Assembly (NCBI RefSeq): GCF_017873175.1 | Contig: NZ_JAGGJW010000029.1 | Span: 1-35,149, forward strand | Reading direction: 5' to 3' | Length of the DNA: 35,149 nucleotides | Source: Neorhizobium petrolearium | Lineage (GTDB): Bacteria > Pseudomonadota > Alphaproteobacteria > Rhizobiales > Rhizobiaceae | Shown: positions 28,425 through 35,149 of the stretch, piece after piece | Numbering within the stretch: the first letter of the stretch is position 1 | Layout of the letters: every line of letters begins with the position of its first letter | Position numbers and translations under genes: made by a program | The notes under the pieces: generated by a model | What the model saw: only the letters and a program-made list of their open reading frames with translations | Told to the model about the DNA's origin: nothing | Databases searched by the model: none

Positions 28425-30557
28425 ATGGGTTTCTATTCTCGCTTGCGCGACAGCCGTCGCGACGATGATGCCTTGCAACACTGCATCCAGTCGGTCGTGG
28501 ATCAACTCCAATCGGCCGTCGATCCCAACAAGCCTGGAATGCTGCTCGGTAAGATCCAATCGGGAAAGACGCGCGCTTTCCTCGGCGTGATCGCGAGGGC
28601 ATTCGACACGGATTTCGATATCGCGATTGTCTTGACGAAGGGCACCAAGACGTTGGCCAACCAAACGGTCAAGCGGATCGGACGAGACTTCAAGGAGTTC
28701 ATCGACGACGATCTGATTGTCCTTTTCGATATAATGTCGGCGCCGGAAGCCCTGACGAAATCCGAACTCCGACGGAAGATCATCATCGTCGCCAAGAAGC
28801 AGGTGCACAATCTCTCGCGCATTCAGGCGTTCTTTGATGAGAAGTATCCGGAACTCAAGCAAAAGCGCGTACTCTTGGTCGACGACGAAGCGGACATGGC
28901 AAGCATTCGGTTCGCGCGAAAAAAGGGCGAGGACGACATCGATCAAGGCGCCATCGCCAACCAAATGGACTTGCTCCGCAAGTCGCTTCCGGGGATCGCG
29001 TTCCTGCAGGTGACCGCGACGCCTTATGCCCTCTATCTTCAACCCGAGGATTATGAGAACGCCACCCAGGTGAAGGAGATCTTCTATCCGAAGCGGCCAG
29101 CGTTCACGGAACTTCTTCCGATTCATGACGCTTACGTTGGCGGAGAAACATATTTCGGCGGATGGGATGCCGATGATCCGCGCTATTACCTCTATGAAGA
29201 AGTAGGAGATCGGGAGCTTGACGCCCTTCGCTCGAACGACGGCCGGGCGATCCGAGAGGACCGGATCTGGACGAGCGAGAATATCAAGGTGCTCAAGCGG
29301 AGCCTTATGAACTTCTTGCTTTCCGTCGCAGTCCGACGGCGCCAGCAGACGGCGCTTGAACAACGGCCAAAGAAATACGCGATGATCATGCATAACGACA
29401 CGCAGCGCGCGGCGCATACGTGGCAATGGGAGACCGTTCAGCGAATCATATCGGCTTTCGAGAAAGCGGCGACAGACGACGATCCGAGGTTGCGCGGGCT
29501 CTTTGATGAATCTTACAGGGACCTCGAGCGATCGGTGCAGGCGAATGCCAGCCACATGCCCACCGCCGAGGAGGCGTTCACGGATGTGCGCGAGTTAATC
29601 TCCGACGGTGAACTGAACGTTCAGCGTGTGAATTCCGATGTACAGCTGGAACCGCTTCTCGACCAGGAAACCGCTGAGCTTCGGCTTCGCACCAAGGCGA
29701 ATTTGTTCATTGGCGGGAGCATCCTCGATCGAGGCATCACGGTGCCTAATCTGATCGCCTTCTATTACGGAAGAAGTCCCAAGCGAATGCAAGCCGACAC
29801 GGTCCTGCAACACTCGCGGATGTATGGTGCCCGCGAACGTGATGATATCGCCGTCACACGCTTCTACACGTCCCGAGGTGTTTACACCCGTCTCACGCAA
29901 ATTCACGCGCTGGAGACCGCGCTTCGCGAAGCTTTCGAAAGCGGCGCCCATGACGGCGGTGTCGTCTTCATTCAGAGTGACGCGCGGCAAGGCTTCATCC
30001 CATGCGCGCCGAGCAAGGTAACGCTTAGCGATGTCGTCGCCATTCGACCAAGCGACGTCTTGCTTCCCACAGGCTTCGATACCGTCGCTACCACCAAGCT
30101 CGCGAGACAAACGGCCAAGGTCGATGCCTTGGTACCCCAAGAGGCGATCGGGGCCAGCGCATTCATCGACATCGGCATCGAAGACGGTCTCGCCCTTATC
30201 GACGCGATAGAACCAACGATCGAGCTTAGGGAGAATGACGGATTCGAATGGGAGGCGATGAAGGGACTTCTTCGTTACTATGCCGAGAAAAGCGATGGAA
30301 AGGTAGCCTTGCTCGCCCAGGTGGGACGTCGCCTCGATAAAGGCCGGTCGGGTGACCGGTCCGGTCTCTCCATCCTTGGTACGGCGGAACTGCGCAATCT
30401 CGTGCGCCAACCGGGCCGGCAAGCGCCGGCCATCATTCTTCTCAAGCAGGAAGGTGGTCCCGCGCTCGGTTGGAAGGCTGGCCCGTTCTGGTGGCCGATG
30501 TTGGTAAGCCCCCCGGGAGCCACATCATGCGTGTTCGCGACCAAGATCGCGGCGTAA
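28425..30557 (+). CDS. Z1-domain ATPase of a restriction-modification cluster
   Basis: A helicase-like P-loop ATPase of the Z1 family, which is found with cytosine methyltransferases, Vsr and nucleases in restriction operons. Visible are the Walker A-type motif GKIQSGKTRAFLG near residue 40, IAIVLTKGTKTLANQ, the Walker B box RVLLVDDEADM, the motif FLQVTATPYALYL (superfamily II motif III-like TAT), and NLFIGGSILDRGITVPNLIA with ADTVLQHSRMYGARER, matching the C-terminal helicase lobe with its arginine finger. ATG 28425 is chosen because GGGGAGGA (28410-28417) precedes it by seven bases; an in-frame ATG at 28392 has no such site. At 710 residues it is shorter at the N-terminus than many Z1 proteins. 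It probably translocates on or remodels DNA for the associated nucleases; the exact role is not settled. Confidence 0.9.
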   Translation: MGFYSRLRDSRRDDDALQHCIQSVVDQLQSAVDPNKPGMLLGKIQSGKTRAFLGVIARAFDTDFDIAIVLTKGTKTLANQTVKRIGRDFKEFIDDDLIVLFDIMSAPEALTKSELRRKIIIVAKKQVHNLSRIQAFFDEKYPELKQKRVLLVDDEADMASIRFARKKGEDDIDQGAIANQMDLLRKSLPGIAFLQVTATPYALYLQPEDYENATQVKEIFYPKRPAFTELLPIHDAYVGGETYFGGWDADDPRYYLYEEVGDRELDALRSNDGRAIREDRIWTSENIKVLKRSLMNFLLSVAVRRRQQTALEQRPKKYAMIMHNDTQRAAHTWQWETVQRIISAFEKAATDDDPRLRGLFDESYRDLERSVQANASHMPTAEEAFTDVRELISDGELNVQRVNSDVQLEPLLDQETAELRLRTKANLFIGGSILDRGITVPNLIAFYYGRSPKRMQADTVLQHSRMYGARERDDIAVTRFYTSRGVYTRLTQIHALETALREAFESGAHDGGVVFIQSDARQGFIPCAPSKVTLSDVVAIRPSDVLLPTGFDTVATTKLARQTAKVDALVPQEAIGASAFIDIGIEDGLALIDAIEPTIELRENDGFEWEAMKGLLRYYAEKSDGKVALLAQVGRRLDKGRSGDRSGLSILGTAELRNLVRQPGRQAPAIILLKQEGGPALGWKAGPFWWPMLVSPPGATSCVFATKIAA

Positions 30558-30659
30558 GCGATCGAACAAATCACGAGGCAAGCTCTCATTCGATGGTGTG
30601 ATTTTCCGTCTTTCCAACCGGTATTGCCGGATCGCCGGTTTGAGTTCATGTAGTCAAGG

Positions 30660-31100
30660 ATGACCGATACACTCTCACCCTCCGCGCGCTCCGAGCGGAT
30701 GTCGCGGGTCCGTGGCCGCGATACTAAGCCGGAACTTCGGGTGCGGCGGCTATTGCATTCCCTTGGCTACCGTTTCCGACTGCATCGGCGCGATCTTCCC
30801 GGTTCACCGGATATCGTGCTGCCCCGGCACCATACGGTTATTTTCGTTCACGGGTGCTTTTGGCATCGGCATGACGACCCAAACTGCAGGCTGGCCCGCA
30901 TGCCCAAATCCCGGCTGGATTTTTGGGGTCCGAAACTTGCGTCGAATCAGGTACGAGATGAACGGGTTAGGCAGTCCCTCACCGCGCTCGGCTGGCGAGT
31001 GCTCGTGATCTGGGAATGCGAAGTCAAGGACGAGGAAAAGCTGAAGGACGAGATCGTTGGCTTCCTCGCCGGCAAGGGAGCGAGTGGTGCGAGCGATTGA
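30660..31100 (+). CDS. vsr: Very short patch repair (Vsr) endonuclease
   Basis: A strand-specific mismatch endonuclease that nicks next to T:G mismatches arising from deamination of 5-methylcytosine made by the partner methyltransferase. The family signature is complete: SERMSRVRGRDTKPELRVRR at the N-terminus, GSPDIVLP with the catalytic aspartate, VIFVHGCFWHRH with metal/zinc-binding histidine and cysteine, and the C-terminal LVIWECEV. The 146-residue length is normal. Its 3' end overlaps the start of the cytosine methyltransferase gene, as commonly seen in such operons. A CAAGG just before the ATG may serve as ribosome-binding site. Some Vsr-like proteins in Z1-containing clusters may act as restriction nucleases rather than repair enzymes, but here a classical methyltransferase partner is present. 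Confidence 0.95.
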   Translation: MTDTLSPSARSERMSRVRGRDTKPELRVRRLLHSLGYRFRLHRRDLPGSPDIVLPRHHTVIFVHGCFWHRHDDPNCRLARMPKSRLDFWGPKLASNQVRDERVRQSLTALGWRVLVIWECEVKDEEKLKDEIVGFLAGKGASGASD

Positions 31101-32247
31101 GCTTTTCGCGGGAGCGGGCGGACTTGGCATGGGGGTCAGCCTCGCCGGCTTCAAGCCAGAGATGGTGGTGGAGTGGGACCGCTGGTGCTGCGACACCCTT
31201 AGGGAAAACCGCAAGCTGGCGGGATCGGTCATTTCCTCATGGCCAACTCCGATCGAAGGTGACGTTCGGAACGTCGATTTCCGGAAGTTCGAAGGTAAGA
31301 TCGATCTCGTCACCGGAGGCCCGCCATGTCAGCCGTTCTCGATCGGTGGCCGTCACCGCGCGCACGATGACAGCCGCGATATGTGGCCCGAGGCCGTCCG
31401 CGCCGTCCGTGAAATAAGACCGCGCGCGTTCATCTTTGAGAACGTGAAGGGCCTAACGCGAGAGACCTTCTCGACATACCTCGGCTACATACTGCTGCAG
31501 CTTCAATATCCCTCCATGGAGCTGACCGGTGACGAAGACTGGCAGGATCATCGTGACCGCCTGCAGCGGCATCACACCTCTGGTGGCCGCATCGAGTATC
31601 GCGTCGTCCACCAGTTGGTGAACGCCGCCAATTTCGGCGTCGCGCAGAAGCGCGAGCGCGTCGTTTTCGTGGGCTTCGCGGAGGGTATCGTCGCTGATTG
31701 GTGCTTTCCCCGGGAAACGCATTCGCTCGACGCGCTGCTATATTCGCAGTTCAAGACGGATGAGTATTGGGACCACCACCGGGTGGCCAAGAAGGACCGC
31801 GTCATCAATGTAAGGTTCAAGGCTCGTGGCGAGTCCCTCAAGGAAAAGCCAGCCGAGATGCCTTGGCGAACCGTTCGCGACGCATTGGAGGGATTACCCG
31901 AACCTAGGTTGGATGGCAAAAGCAGCGAGATCCTGAACCATCGTCTTCAACCGGGCGCGCGAAGCTATGTCGGCCATACGGGCAGTTCGCTCGATGAGCC
32001 AGCGAAGACGCTAAAGGCTGGCGTCCACGGCGTTCCGGGCGGAGAAAATATGTTGCGACGCGCCGACGGCAGCGTTCGGTATTTCACGATCCGGGAAAGC
32101 GCGCGTCTGCAAGCCTTCCCCGACAATTACGTGTTGCATGGCGCCTGGAGCGAGGCGATGCGCCAGCTCGGCAACGCCGTGCCTGTCACGTTGGGTGAAG
32201 TTGTCGCCAAGTCGGTTCGCGAGCATCTCTCGGCGAGTGGGGCATGA
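31087..32247 (+). CDS. DNA (cytosine-5-)-methyltransferase
   Basis: The modification enzyme of the restriction system; it methylates C5 of cytosine using S-adenosylmethionine. All main m5C motifs are present in order: I IELFAGAGGLGMG, IV GGPPCQPFS with the catalytic cysteine, VI FENVKGL, VIII AQKRERVVFVG, a variable target-recognition region (about residues 220-300), IX RESARLQAFPDNY and X QLGNAVPVTLGE. GTG 31087 is chosen because AAGGGAG (31074-31080) lies six bases upstream; GTG 31084 and an upstream in-frame start at 31057 are possible. It overlaps vsr by 14 bases and its stop overlaps the next ATG as ATGA, so the three genes are translationally coupled. Since the following enzyme resembles Eco29kI, CCGCGG is a reasonable guess for the target, not proven by the sequence. 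Confidence 0.95.
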   Translation: MRAIELFAGAGGLGMGVSLAGFKPEMVVEWDRWCCDTLRENRKLAGSVISSWPTPIEGDVRNVDFRKFEGKIDLVTGGPPCQPFSIGGRHRAHDDSRDMWPEAVRAVREIRPRAFIFENVKGLTRETFSTYLGYILLQLQYPSMELTGDEDWQDHRDRLQRHHTSGGRIEYRVVHQLVNAANFGVAQKRERVVFVGFAEGIVADWCFPRETHSLDALLYSQFKTDEYWDHHRVAKKDRVINVRFKARGESLKEKPAEMPWRTVRDALEGLPEPRLDGKSSEILNHRLQPGARSYVGHTGSSLDEPAKTLKAGVHGVPGGENMLRRADGSVRYFTIRESARLQAFPDNYVLHGAWSEAMRQLGNAVPVTLGEVVAKSVREHLSASGA

Positions 32248-32897
32248 CACGCGGGCCCTACAATCCTCTCGACAAGCTTAACCTTGGCAAATCAGTGGCG
32301 GAGGCGCTTCTTGATCAGTCCGAGCATCCAATCGGTGACATTCCTGTCTTCGAGGGCGCTGGGATCTACGTGATCTACTATAGAGGCGATTATCCCCTGT
32401 ACGCACCGATCAGCGAAGCGAACGCCGAGGAATTGAGGTGGCCGATCTATATCGGCAAGGCGATCCCTAGCGGCTCGCGTCGGGGCTCCAGCCTTTTCTC
32501 GGAAGCCAGGGGTCGGTGGCTGTTCAATCGACTCGGAGAGCACCGGGAGTCGATCGCCGTGGTTGAACAGCATGGGACGGATAATCTCAAGGTCGCCGAT
32601 TTCGTGGCGAAGTTCCTCATTGTCGACGACATATGGATACCACTTGGCGAAAGTCTCTTGATCGCGACGTTCAAACCACTTTGGAACCGGGTCCTCGACG
32701 GTTTTGGCAATCATGATCCCGGATCCGGAAGATACAATGGTCTCCGGCCGCTATGGGATGTCCTCCATCCCGGAAGGGGATGGGCCATGAAATGCCGCGG
32801 GCGGCCAGAAAGCGTGGCGGAGATCCAAGAACGGGTCGTTTCCTTCCTCCAGGAGCATGAACCGCCGAGAAGTGGGCACATGGTATTCGACCGTTGA
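32244..32897 (+). CDS. Eco29kI-like GIY-YIG restriction endonuclease
   Basis: A type II restriction endonuclease of the GIY-YIG superfamily. Catalytic residues match those known for Eco29kI: tyrosine in GAGIYVIYY, tyrosine in WPIYIGKA, arginine and histidine four apart in LFNRLGEH, glutamate in IPLGESLL and, twelve residues later, asparagine in PLWN. The family-typical GFGNHDPGSGR and WDVLHPGRGWA follow. The 217-residue length is normal. It starts inside the methyltransferase stop (ATGA), so the endonuclease is made only when the methyltransferase message is translated, a common way to balance the two. The Eco29kI family cuts CCGCGG; the specificity here is inferred only. Confidence 0.95.
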   Translation: MTRGPYNPLDKLNLGKSVAEALLDQSEHPIGDIPVFEGAGIYVIYYRGDYPLYAPISEANAEELRWPIYIGKAIPSGSRRGSSLFSEARGRWLFNRLGEHRESIAVVEQHGTDNLKVADFVAKFLIVDDIWIPLGESLLIATFKPLWNRVLDGFGNHDPGSGRYNGLRPLWDVLHPGRGWAMKCRGRPESVAEIQERVVSFLQEHEPPRSGHMVFDR

Positions 32898-32962
32898 GTC
32901 CCTAACTGTCATGGCAGCGCGTTGGGGTGCCGAATGTGAAATGTCGGTTCTAGCCGCGCATC

Positions 32963-33874
32963 CTAGAGCGAGCTAAACTTCTCTCGGTGCCTCCCGATAT
33001 ACGTCGAATTCGGCCACAGCTGCGGATCCACTGGCAGGTGAATTCTATCAAGCTGCTTCTCGAATAGACTCCGCAGTTCCGGCGGAACCTTGTTGTGAGA
33101 AACAAGAAGGCGGTAATCATCCGTTAGGGAGATGAGGTGCCGGTCGAACAGCCAATGCACCGTCCCCGATAGGGCGAGGCCATTCTGAACGACGTCGGGA
33201 CCGCCCTCGGCGACAGGCCAAATATGGGCGGCCTGAGCCTCCGCCTTCCCGCCTCCATTCACGATCCGAAGACGAGTGACCGCGCATCTGTTGTCGTAGG
33301 CATCGCAAACCCACCTTCGGAAGTTCGCATCTCGTATCTTTCGATTGAGCAAGATTTGTTCGATATCGCGCTCTTGAGCCTCGATGGGCGCGGCGAGCAA
33401 GGCTTGTGTCCGCGCGTCCACATGGTGTTGATCAAGTTCGAGCCGGATCGCGTTGGCTGGCGACAGTGTATCGGCCAGGCCAGCGCGCGCTATGACGGCG
33501 AAATCAGAATCCGAGATTTCACGTATCGATCGCCCTCGTAGATAAACGCCGATCCGAGTTGGATCCCCGATCGCTCGCAAGGACGCCTCGGAGTATTTCC
33601 CGTCGGTCGAGAATGGCACTGGACGGTCGAATGGAAGGTAGTCACCCATCACGGCATAGAAGAGATTTTCGCGCGTGGGATCCGGATCTATTCGAAGAAC
33701 TCTCGCGACGGCGATGTAGGCGCGAAGCCCACCATTTCGTTGTGGCTCCCGGTAAACGATCCAATCTCCCACCAGCGGTTCAACGGCGCGTCTATATTGC
33801 GATGGAAATTGATATTGGCGCGTCAACTCATCCTTGTAGCCTGAGTTTGGCTTCGTGTCGAAAACTCCCTTCAA
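32963..33874 (-). CDS. HNH endonuclease with N-terminal PUA/EVE-like domain
   Basis: A predicted DNA endonuclease. The C-terminal third has an HNH domain of the HNH_2 type: RRWVCDAYDNRCAVTRL, histidine in QAAHIWPVAEGG, asparagine in VVQNGLALS and the last histidine in HWLFDRHL. The N-terminal about 120 residues contain YKDELTRQYQFP and VGDWIVYREP...YIAVARV, which look like a small beta-barrel reader of the PUA/EVE/SRA type, possibly recognising modified bases. Such fusions act as modification-dependent restriction enzymes. The frame begins with TTG codons: TTG 33889 or TTG 33874 (LKGVFDTKP). I prefer 33874 because AGGGGG lies about six bases upstream and homologous proteins start at that point (from memory). 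It converges on the Eco29kI-like gene with a 65-base gap. Confidence 0.8.
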   Translation of the reverse strand: MKGVFDTKPNSGYKDELTRQYQFPSQYRRAVEPLVGDWIVYREPQRNGGLRAYIAVARVLRIDPDPTRENLFYAVMGDYLPFDRPVPFSTDGKYSEASLRAIGDPTRIGVYLRGRSIREISDSDFAVIARAGLADTLSPANAIRLELDQHHVDARTQALLAAPIEAQERDIEQILLNRKIRDANFRRWVCDAYDNRCAVTRLRIVNGGGKAEAQAAHIWPVAEGGPDVVQNGLALSGTVHWLFDRHLISLTDDYRLLVSHNKVPPELRSLFEKQLDRIHLPVDPQLWPNSTYIGRHREKFSSL

Positions 33875-34048
33875 CGAAATCCCCCTCAAGCGCGGCTCTC
33901 ATCTCCGCGCCAACATTTTTTCACGAATCCATTCGAGACAATATCTTGCGCACCATTGATAAGACAATTCGCAAGGCACCGACCGTGGTTCAACGAAACG
34001 TCACGCCTCGGGCAGGTGAGAACATCCCGAGCAGTACCGGAGGTACCT

Positions 34049-34594
34049 GTGGTCACACGAGAAGAACTTTATGAACTTGTCTGGTCCAAGCCCATGCTGA
34101 GGGTTGCGGAACAATTCGAGGTATCGAGCAGCTACATGGCCCGTGTCTGCTCGGCGTTGAACGTGCCACGTCCAGAACGTGGCTACTGGGCGAAAATGGC
34201 CGTGGGAAAGGCACCCCCACAAGACCCCCTCCCCGATGCGCGTCCCGGTGACCTGCTTTCGTGGTCGAGAGACGGCGAGCTGCCAGTCCGACCCAAGCCA
34301 TCATATGTGCCGAAGATCCGTGAGCGCGCTCCGCGTCAGCGCGTTTCACGGGAGGCAATTCATGAACTCATCAGGGGCGCCCGAGCACATTTCGAGTCTG
34401 GCCGACCGGTCGATGAGGAAGCATATCTTAAGCCTTACAAGAAGCTGCTTTTGGATGTCATCACGTCGAAGGCTTGCCTCGACAAGTGCCTCGATTTCGC
34501 CAATGAACTCTTCAAGCGCCTGGAGGCGTCAGGGCATCGCGTGATGATCGCCCCTACAAACCAAAAGTTCGGTCGCGTTCGCATCGACTGTTGA
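34049..34594 (+). pseudogene. Helix-turn-helix-like protein truncated by an IS21-type element
   Basis: The N-terminus VTREELYELVWSKPMLRVAE, then FEVSSSYMARVCSALNVP and RPERGYWAKMAVGKAPPQ, belongs to a widespread proteobacterial family of unknown function with an HTH-like start. GTG 34049 is preferred: GGAGG (34039-34043) lies five bases upstream. The longer open frame from 33956 has no such site. The coding sequence ends abruptly: the last codon TGT and the TGA stop (34589-34594) coincide with the left end of the insertion element, so the element supplies the stop. Relatives are, from memory, considerably longer than the 181 residues left here, so the gene is probably broken. Its remaining part may still be translated. 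Role unknown; a DNA-binding function is suggested by the first 60 residues. Confidence 0.75.
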
Positions 34595-34600
34595 TTTGCG

Positions 34601-34647
34601 CTGAGAGCTGACCCGGGATTGCGGGAAAATATCACTGAGAATTGACC
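34601..34647 (+). repeat. Terminal internal repeats of the IS21-type element
   Basis: CTGAGAGCTGACCC (34601-34614) and CTGAGAATTGACCC (34634-34647) are near-identical direct repeats 33 bases apart. IS21-family ends carry such multiple terminal repeats, which bind the IstA transposase. Confidence 0.7.
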
Positions 34648-34698
34648 CATGTTTCAATCATCCCCTGTGGTTTCAGCGGGGGCTCTGGAGTGATCGAC

Positions 34699-35149
34699 AT
34701 GGCGTTACTGAGCGTAATCCGACGCTGGCATTTTCGAGAGCAGATATCGATCCGGGAGATTTGCCGCAGGACTGGCCTATCCCGGAATACCATCCGCAAA
34801 TATCTGCGCCTGGGCGGCGTAGAGCCGAAGTTCAAGGTCCCGGAGCGGCCGAGCAAGCTTGATCCATTTGCGGATCGCTTGTCGGCCTGGCTGAAGACGG
34901 AATCCAAAAAGAGCCGCAAGCAGAAGCGGACGATGAAGCAGTTACATTCTGATCTGGTGAGCCTTGGCTATGAAGGTTCCTACTGCCGTGTTGCCGCCTT
35001 TGCTCGAGAATGGAAGGCGGACCGGCAGAGAGAACTCCAGACAACAGGACGGGACACGTTCGTGCCTTTGGCCTTTGAGCCCGGGGAAGCGTTCCAGTTC
35101 GACTGGTCTGAGGATTGGGCCATCATCGGCAATGAACGGACCAAGCTGC
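34699..35149 (+). CDS. istA: IS21-family transposase IstA, 3' end outside the window
   Basis: The frame starts at ATG 34699 and is open to the window edge (150 complete codons). The N-terminus has a helix-turn-helix, ISIREICRRTGLSRNTIRKY, typical of IstA, followed by LRLGGVEPKF. Then comes the helical KQLHSDLVSLGYEGSYCRVA, and at the end the start of the DDE integrase core: FEPGEAFQFDWSEDW, in which the aspartate of FDW is the first catalytic residue. The rest of the protein and the IstB ATPase should follow to the right. It lies about 110 bases inside the left end, as usual for the family. Confidence 0.95.
   Translation, partial: MALLSVIRRWHFREQISIREICRRTGLSRNTIRKYLRLGGVEPKFKVPERPSKLDPFADRLSAWLKTESKKSRKQKRTMKQLHSDLVSLGYEGSYCRVAAFAREWKADRQRELQTTGRDTFVPLAFEPGEAFQFDWSEDWAIIGNERTKL

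Larger units (their letters stand above)
34589..35149 (+). mobile_element. IS21-family insertion sequence, left end (continues beyond the window)
   Basis: The left end begins with TG near 34589 and is followed by two related repeats and an istA-type transposase gene in the expected orientation. The exact outer base is uncertain within a few bases, because the right end and target duplication lie outside the window. The element interrupts the helix-turn-helix-like gene. Confidence 0.85.

Noticed and set aside
28401..29555. 384-codon minus-strand frame over the Z1 gene
   Set aside because: Z1 motifs on the plus strand are unambiguous; the opposite frame has no motif.
30616..30640. Hairpin AACCGG...CCGGTT between the Z1 and vsr genes
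   Set aside because: The stem is six pairs with a 13-base loop and no T-run follows; not convincing as a terminator.
1..35149. CRISPR arrays, tRNA or rRNA genes
   Set aside because: No regularly spaced repeats and no tRNA- or rRNA-like sequence were seen in reading the window.

Overview
The window looks like an accessory island from a high-GC alphaproteobacterium, most probably a member of the Rhizobiales. This is an inference from overall base composition, the tyrosine-recombinase type and the IS21-family element; no rRNA, tRNA or core housekeeping gene is present to fix the genus. The island is modular. Three same-strand copies or remnants of one tyrosine recombinase (1-685, 8579-9568, 11187-11324) separate blocks of cargo, and the first two are followed by a related tail of about 120-140 bases. 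The first copy is cut only by the window edge. The second keeps an open frame but about 54 internal residues are out of register. The third is a 45-codon stump with its catalytic tyrosine changed to cysteine.

The first cargo (846-8536, minus strand) is a two-gene, ATGA-coupled operon. It encodes a protein of about 1,937 residues with a C-terminal P-loop ATPase domain, followed by a 626-residue protein with an AAA-like N-terminal part lacking a recognisable P-loop lysine and a C-terminal R-N-x3-H motif typical of HEPN ribonucleases. It reads as a sensor ATPase plus an RNase effector and is a good candidate for an undescribed abortive-infection system. The second cargo (9863-10999) is a single circularly permuted papain-like/NlpC-P60-type hydrolase.

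The third cargo (11401-26450, minus strand) consists mainly of two adjacent giant genes (2,384 and 2,315 aa) that I do not recognise. They are followed by a 31-codon mini-ORF with a good ribosome-binding site and a zinc peptidase of the M15 endolysin type without a signal peptide. The larger giant has about 600 residues of helical coiled coil, then a beta/glycine-rich C-terminus. This is the most unusual block and could be a novel large assembly with a cell-wall-cutting partner.

The right part (27343-33874) is a restriction cluster. A GIY-YIG nuclease is divergent from a Z1-domain ATPase, Vsr endonuclease, DNA cytosine-5 methyltransferase and Eco29kI-like GIY-YIG restriction enzyme, the last three tightly packed; an HNH endonuclease faces them. 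A 43-codon single-pass membrane protein lies between the giant block and this cluster. At the right edge an IS21-family element has cut a helix-turn-helix-like gene and supplies its stop codon; its istA runs off the window.
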